NCBI RefSeq assembly: GCF_014805685.1
Contig: NC_060896.1
Location: 17,669,777-17,733,776 of the forward strand
Direction: 5' to 3'
Source of the DNA: Silurus meridionalis
Taxonomy: Eukaryota > Chordata > Actinopteri > Siluriformes > Siluridae
Length of the DNA: 64,000 nt
Below the pieces are notes generated by a model. That model saw nothing but the letters and a program-made list of their open reading frames with translations. It did no database searches and was not told the DNA's origin. Positions 60,881 through 64,000 of this stretch are shown one piece after another (the stretch's first letter is position 1; each line of letters starts with the position of its first letter). Made by a program: the position numbers and the translations under genes.

Positions 60881-61248
60881 TATATTGTGAACTGTACCTG
60901 TGTATATACTGTATATACACATTATACGTCTTTAGGAGATAAATGAAGTAACAGCATAAATTACATGATGATATAAAAACAAAGTGCTGGATGGAGGTTT
61001 GCAAGCTCCTAATGTTATTTTGTATGAAACTACGGGGAAAGGTATTGCCTTGTCTCCGTCTCCTGCTGTGTTGGCAACCATTTGCTCATGATTTAACCAA
61101 TGATCTGAGAGAATACTAAAGCTGTGTGAACCTTTCGCTATTTCTATGATAATGAAGTGTTCTGAGAGAGAGAGATTATCTGAGCCAGGATGGCTACTTC
61201 CCTTGCATGTTTTGTTATTACTTATCACCTGAGTGCTTTGTGTCCCCA

Positions 61249-61298
<50 letters not shown>

Positions 61299-61429
61299 GC
61301 TAAGTTCTTAAAGTGGACTTGATGACTGCAGCACTGAAGCAGTACACTCTGACATGTAGGCTCGTCTGCAATAAAGACTACTGCTGAAAGATATCCAAGT
61401 CTCCTGGTCTTTGCTGAAAGAAAAGTTTA
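60881..61429. other. Unassigned DNA with (CA)n
   Basis: Contains a (CA)n run at 61246-61296. The - strand ORF over it (60932-61297) is a Val/Cys repeat artefact followed by unrecognised sequence. Confidence 0.6.
61246..61296. repeat. (CA)n microsatellite
   Basis: About 24 CA units. Confidence 0.95.
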
Positions 61430-62500
61430 CAGGTACACCTGTCCAACTGCTCGTTATCGCAAATTTCTAATCAGCCAATCACATGGCAGCTGCAGTTCAG
61501 ACGATCTGCTGCAGTTCAAACCGAGCGTCAGAATGGGGAAGAAAGGTGATTTAAGTGACTTTGAACGTGGCATGGTTGTTGGTGCCAGACGGGCTGGTCT
61601 AAATATTTCAGAAACTGCTGATCTACTGGGATTTTCACACACAACCATCTCTAGGGTTTACAGAGAATGGTCCGAAAAAGAGAAAATATACAGTGAGTGG
61701 CAGTTCTGTGGGTGCAAATGCCTTGTTGATGCCACAGGTCAGAGGAGAATGGCCAGACTTGTTCGAGCTGATAGAAAGGGAACAGTAACTCAAATAACCA
61801 CTCGTTACAACCGAGGTATGCAGAAGAGCATCTCTGACCGCACAACATGTCGAACCTTGAGGCGGATGGGCTACAGCAGCAGAAGACCACACCGGGTGCC
61901 ACTCCTGACAGCTAAGAACAGGAAACTGAGGCTACAATTAGCACAGGCTCACCAAAATCGGACAAAAGAAGATTGGAAAAACGTTCCCTGGTCTGATGAG
62001 TCTCGATTTCTGCTGCAACATTTGGATTGTAGGATCAGAATTTGGCGTCAACAACATGAAAGCATGGATCCATCCTGCCTTGTATCAACGGTTGAGGCTG
62101 GTGGTGGTGGTGTAATGGTGTGGGGGATATTTTCTTGGCACACTTTGGGCATTGTGTCAACGCCACAGCCTACCTGAGTATTGTTGCTGACCATGTCCAT
62201 CCCTTTATGACCACAGTGTACCCATCTTCTGATGGCTACTTCCAGCAGGATAATGCACCATGTCATAAGGTGCGAATCATCTCAGACTGGTTCTTGAACA
62301 TGACAATGAGTTCACTGTACTCAAATGGCCTCCACAGTCAGCAGATCTCAATCCAATAGAGCACCAATGGGATTGGTGGAACGGGAGATTCGCATCATGG
62401 ATGTGCAGCCGACAAATCTGCAGCAACTGATGCTATCATGTCAATATGGACCAAAATCTCTGAGGAATGTTTCCAGTACACATTCCAGTAAAGTGGCCGG
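61430..62500 (+). mobile_element. Tc1-like transposon, frameshifted
   Basis: Right end GTAAAGTGGCCGGTGAGTGT; the left end keeps only the inner AGGTACACCTG part. The transposase begins MGKKGDLSDFERGMVVGARR at 61533 and stays in frame to about 62145, including the first Asp motif WSDESRF and GGGGVMVWG. The frame then shifts. The second Asp motif QQDNAPCHK lies in another frame (62120-62359), and the Glu motif (LNPIEH, near 62350) and MDVQPTNLQQL in a third (62325-62591). At least two frameshifts, so inactive. Confidence 0.85.
61533..62460 (+). pseudogene. Tc1-like transposase pseudogene
   Basis: Three consecutive reading frames together cover a normal-length Tc1 transposase of about 340 residues. 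The first break, near 62145, falls after FSWHTLG and seems to include loss of a few family residues. The second lies near 62300, between DWFL and the Glu motif. The N-terminal DNA-binding half is intact. Confidence 0.8.
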
Positions 62501-62522
62501 TGAGTGTGTGTGTGTGTATTTA

Positions 62523-62558
<36 letters not shown>
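62500..62558. repeat. (GT)n-(TTTA)n-(TA)n at an element junction
   Basis: Short GT, TTTA and TA runs fill the gap between two Tc1 elements. The following element uses the last TA (62557-62558) as its target. Confidence 0.85.

Positions 62559-64000
<1,442 letters not shown>

Overview
This window is vertebrate chromosomal DNA, almost certainly from a ray-finned fish. It has intron-split genes with GT/AG junctions, AT-rich introns, long dinucleotide microsatellites and a dense load of fish-type repeats: Tc1/mariner DNA elements, L2-like and RTE-like LINEs, Ty3/gypsy remnants, a tRNA-derived SINE and MITEs. The repeat mix resembles catfishes and other otophysans, but that assignment is an impression and was not tested. 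There are no prokaryotic features, CRISPR arrays or operons.

Two host genes are supported. On the + strand, ten exons (2794 to 23542) encode all but the first exon of mitochondrial NADP-dependent isocitrate dehydrogenase, idh2. Every junction was placed by eye, and the 412 residues read continuously to a stop. The transit-peptide exon lies left of the window. Introns 6 (about 9.5 kb) and 9 (about 5.5 kb) are swollen by mobile elements. On the - strand, four coding exons (29424 down to 25994) encode an 11-finger C2H2 protein of 669 residues, znf710. The two genes converge tail to tail, as IDH2 and ZNF710 do in human, which supports calling this idh2 rather than idh1. Their most distal candidate poly(A) signals lie only about 60 bp apart, near 23.8 kb.

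Layout: 1-2.8 kb, idh2 intron 1 with a MITE and a SINE head. 2.8-6.3 kb, exons 2-6 with a 1.5 kb Tc1 copy in intron 2. 6.3-15.8 kb, intron 6 with a pogo-like element, a second MITE, repeat-family copies, an antisense L2-like LINE and a decayed Tc1. 15.8-23.8 kb, exons 7-11, with a composite palindrome and more Tc1 and RTE pieces in intron 9. 23.8-26 kb, znf710 3' region. 26-29.5 kb, znf710 coding exons. 29.5-38.2 kb, purine-skewed and microsatellite-rich DNA, probably znf710 5' introns, with a candidate TATA promoter and first exon at 31.05-31.14 kb. 38.2-54 kb, gypsy, Tc1, L2 and RTE relics. 54.06-54.75 kb, a CpG-rich candidate promoter with splice donors on both strands. 54.8-57.6 kb, no gene seen. 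57.6-64 kb, four Tc1-like elements in a row, the last nearly intact and running off the right edge.

No new multi-gene system was found. The most unusual items are a Tc1 transposase that kept its frame but lost its first catalytic Asp by an in-frame deletion, a nearly intact Tc1 with one frameshift, a roughly 1 kb palindrome whose arms carry the same repeat modules in mirrored order, a cluster of polypurine blocks upstream of znf710, and the almost abutting 3' ends of idh2 and znf710.
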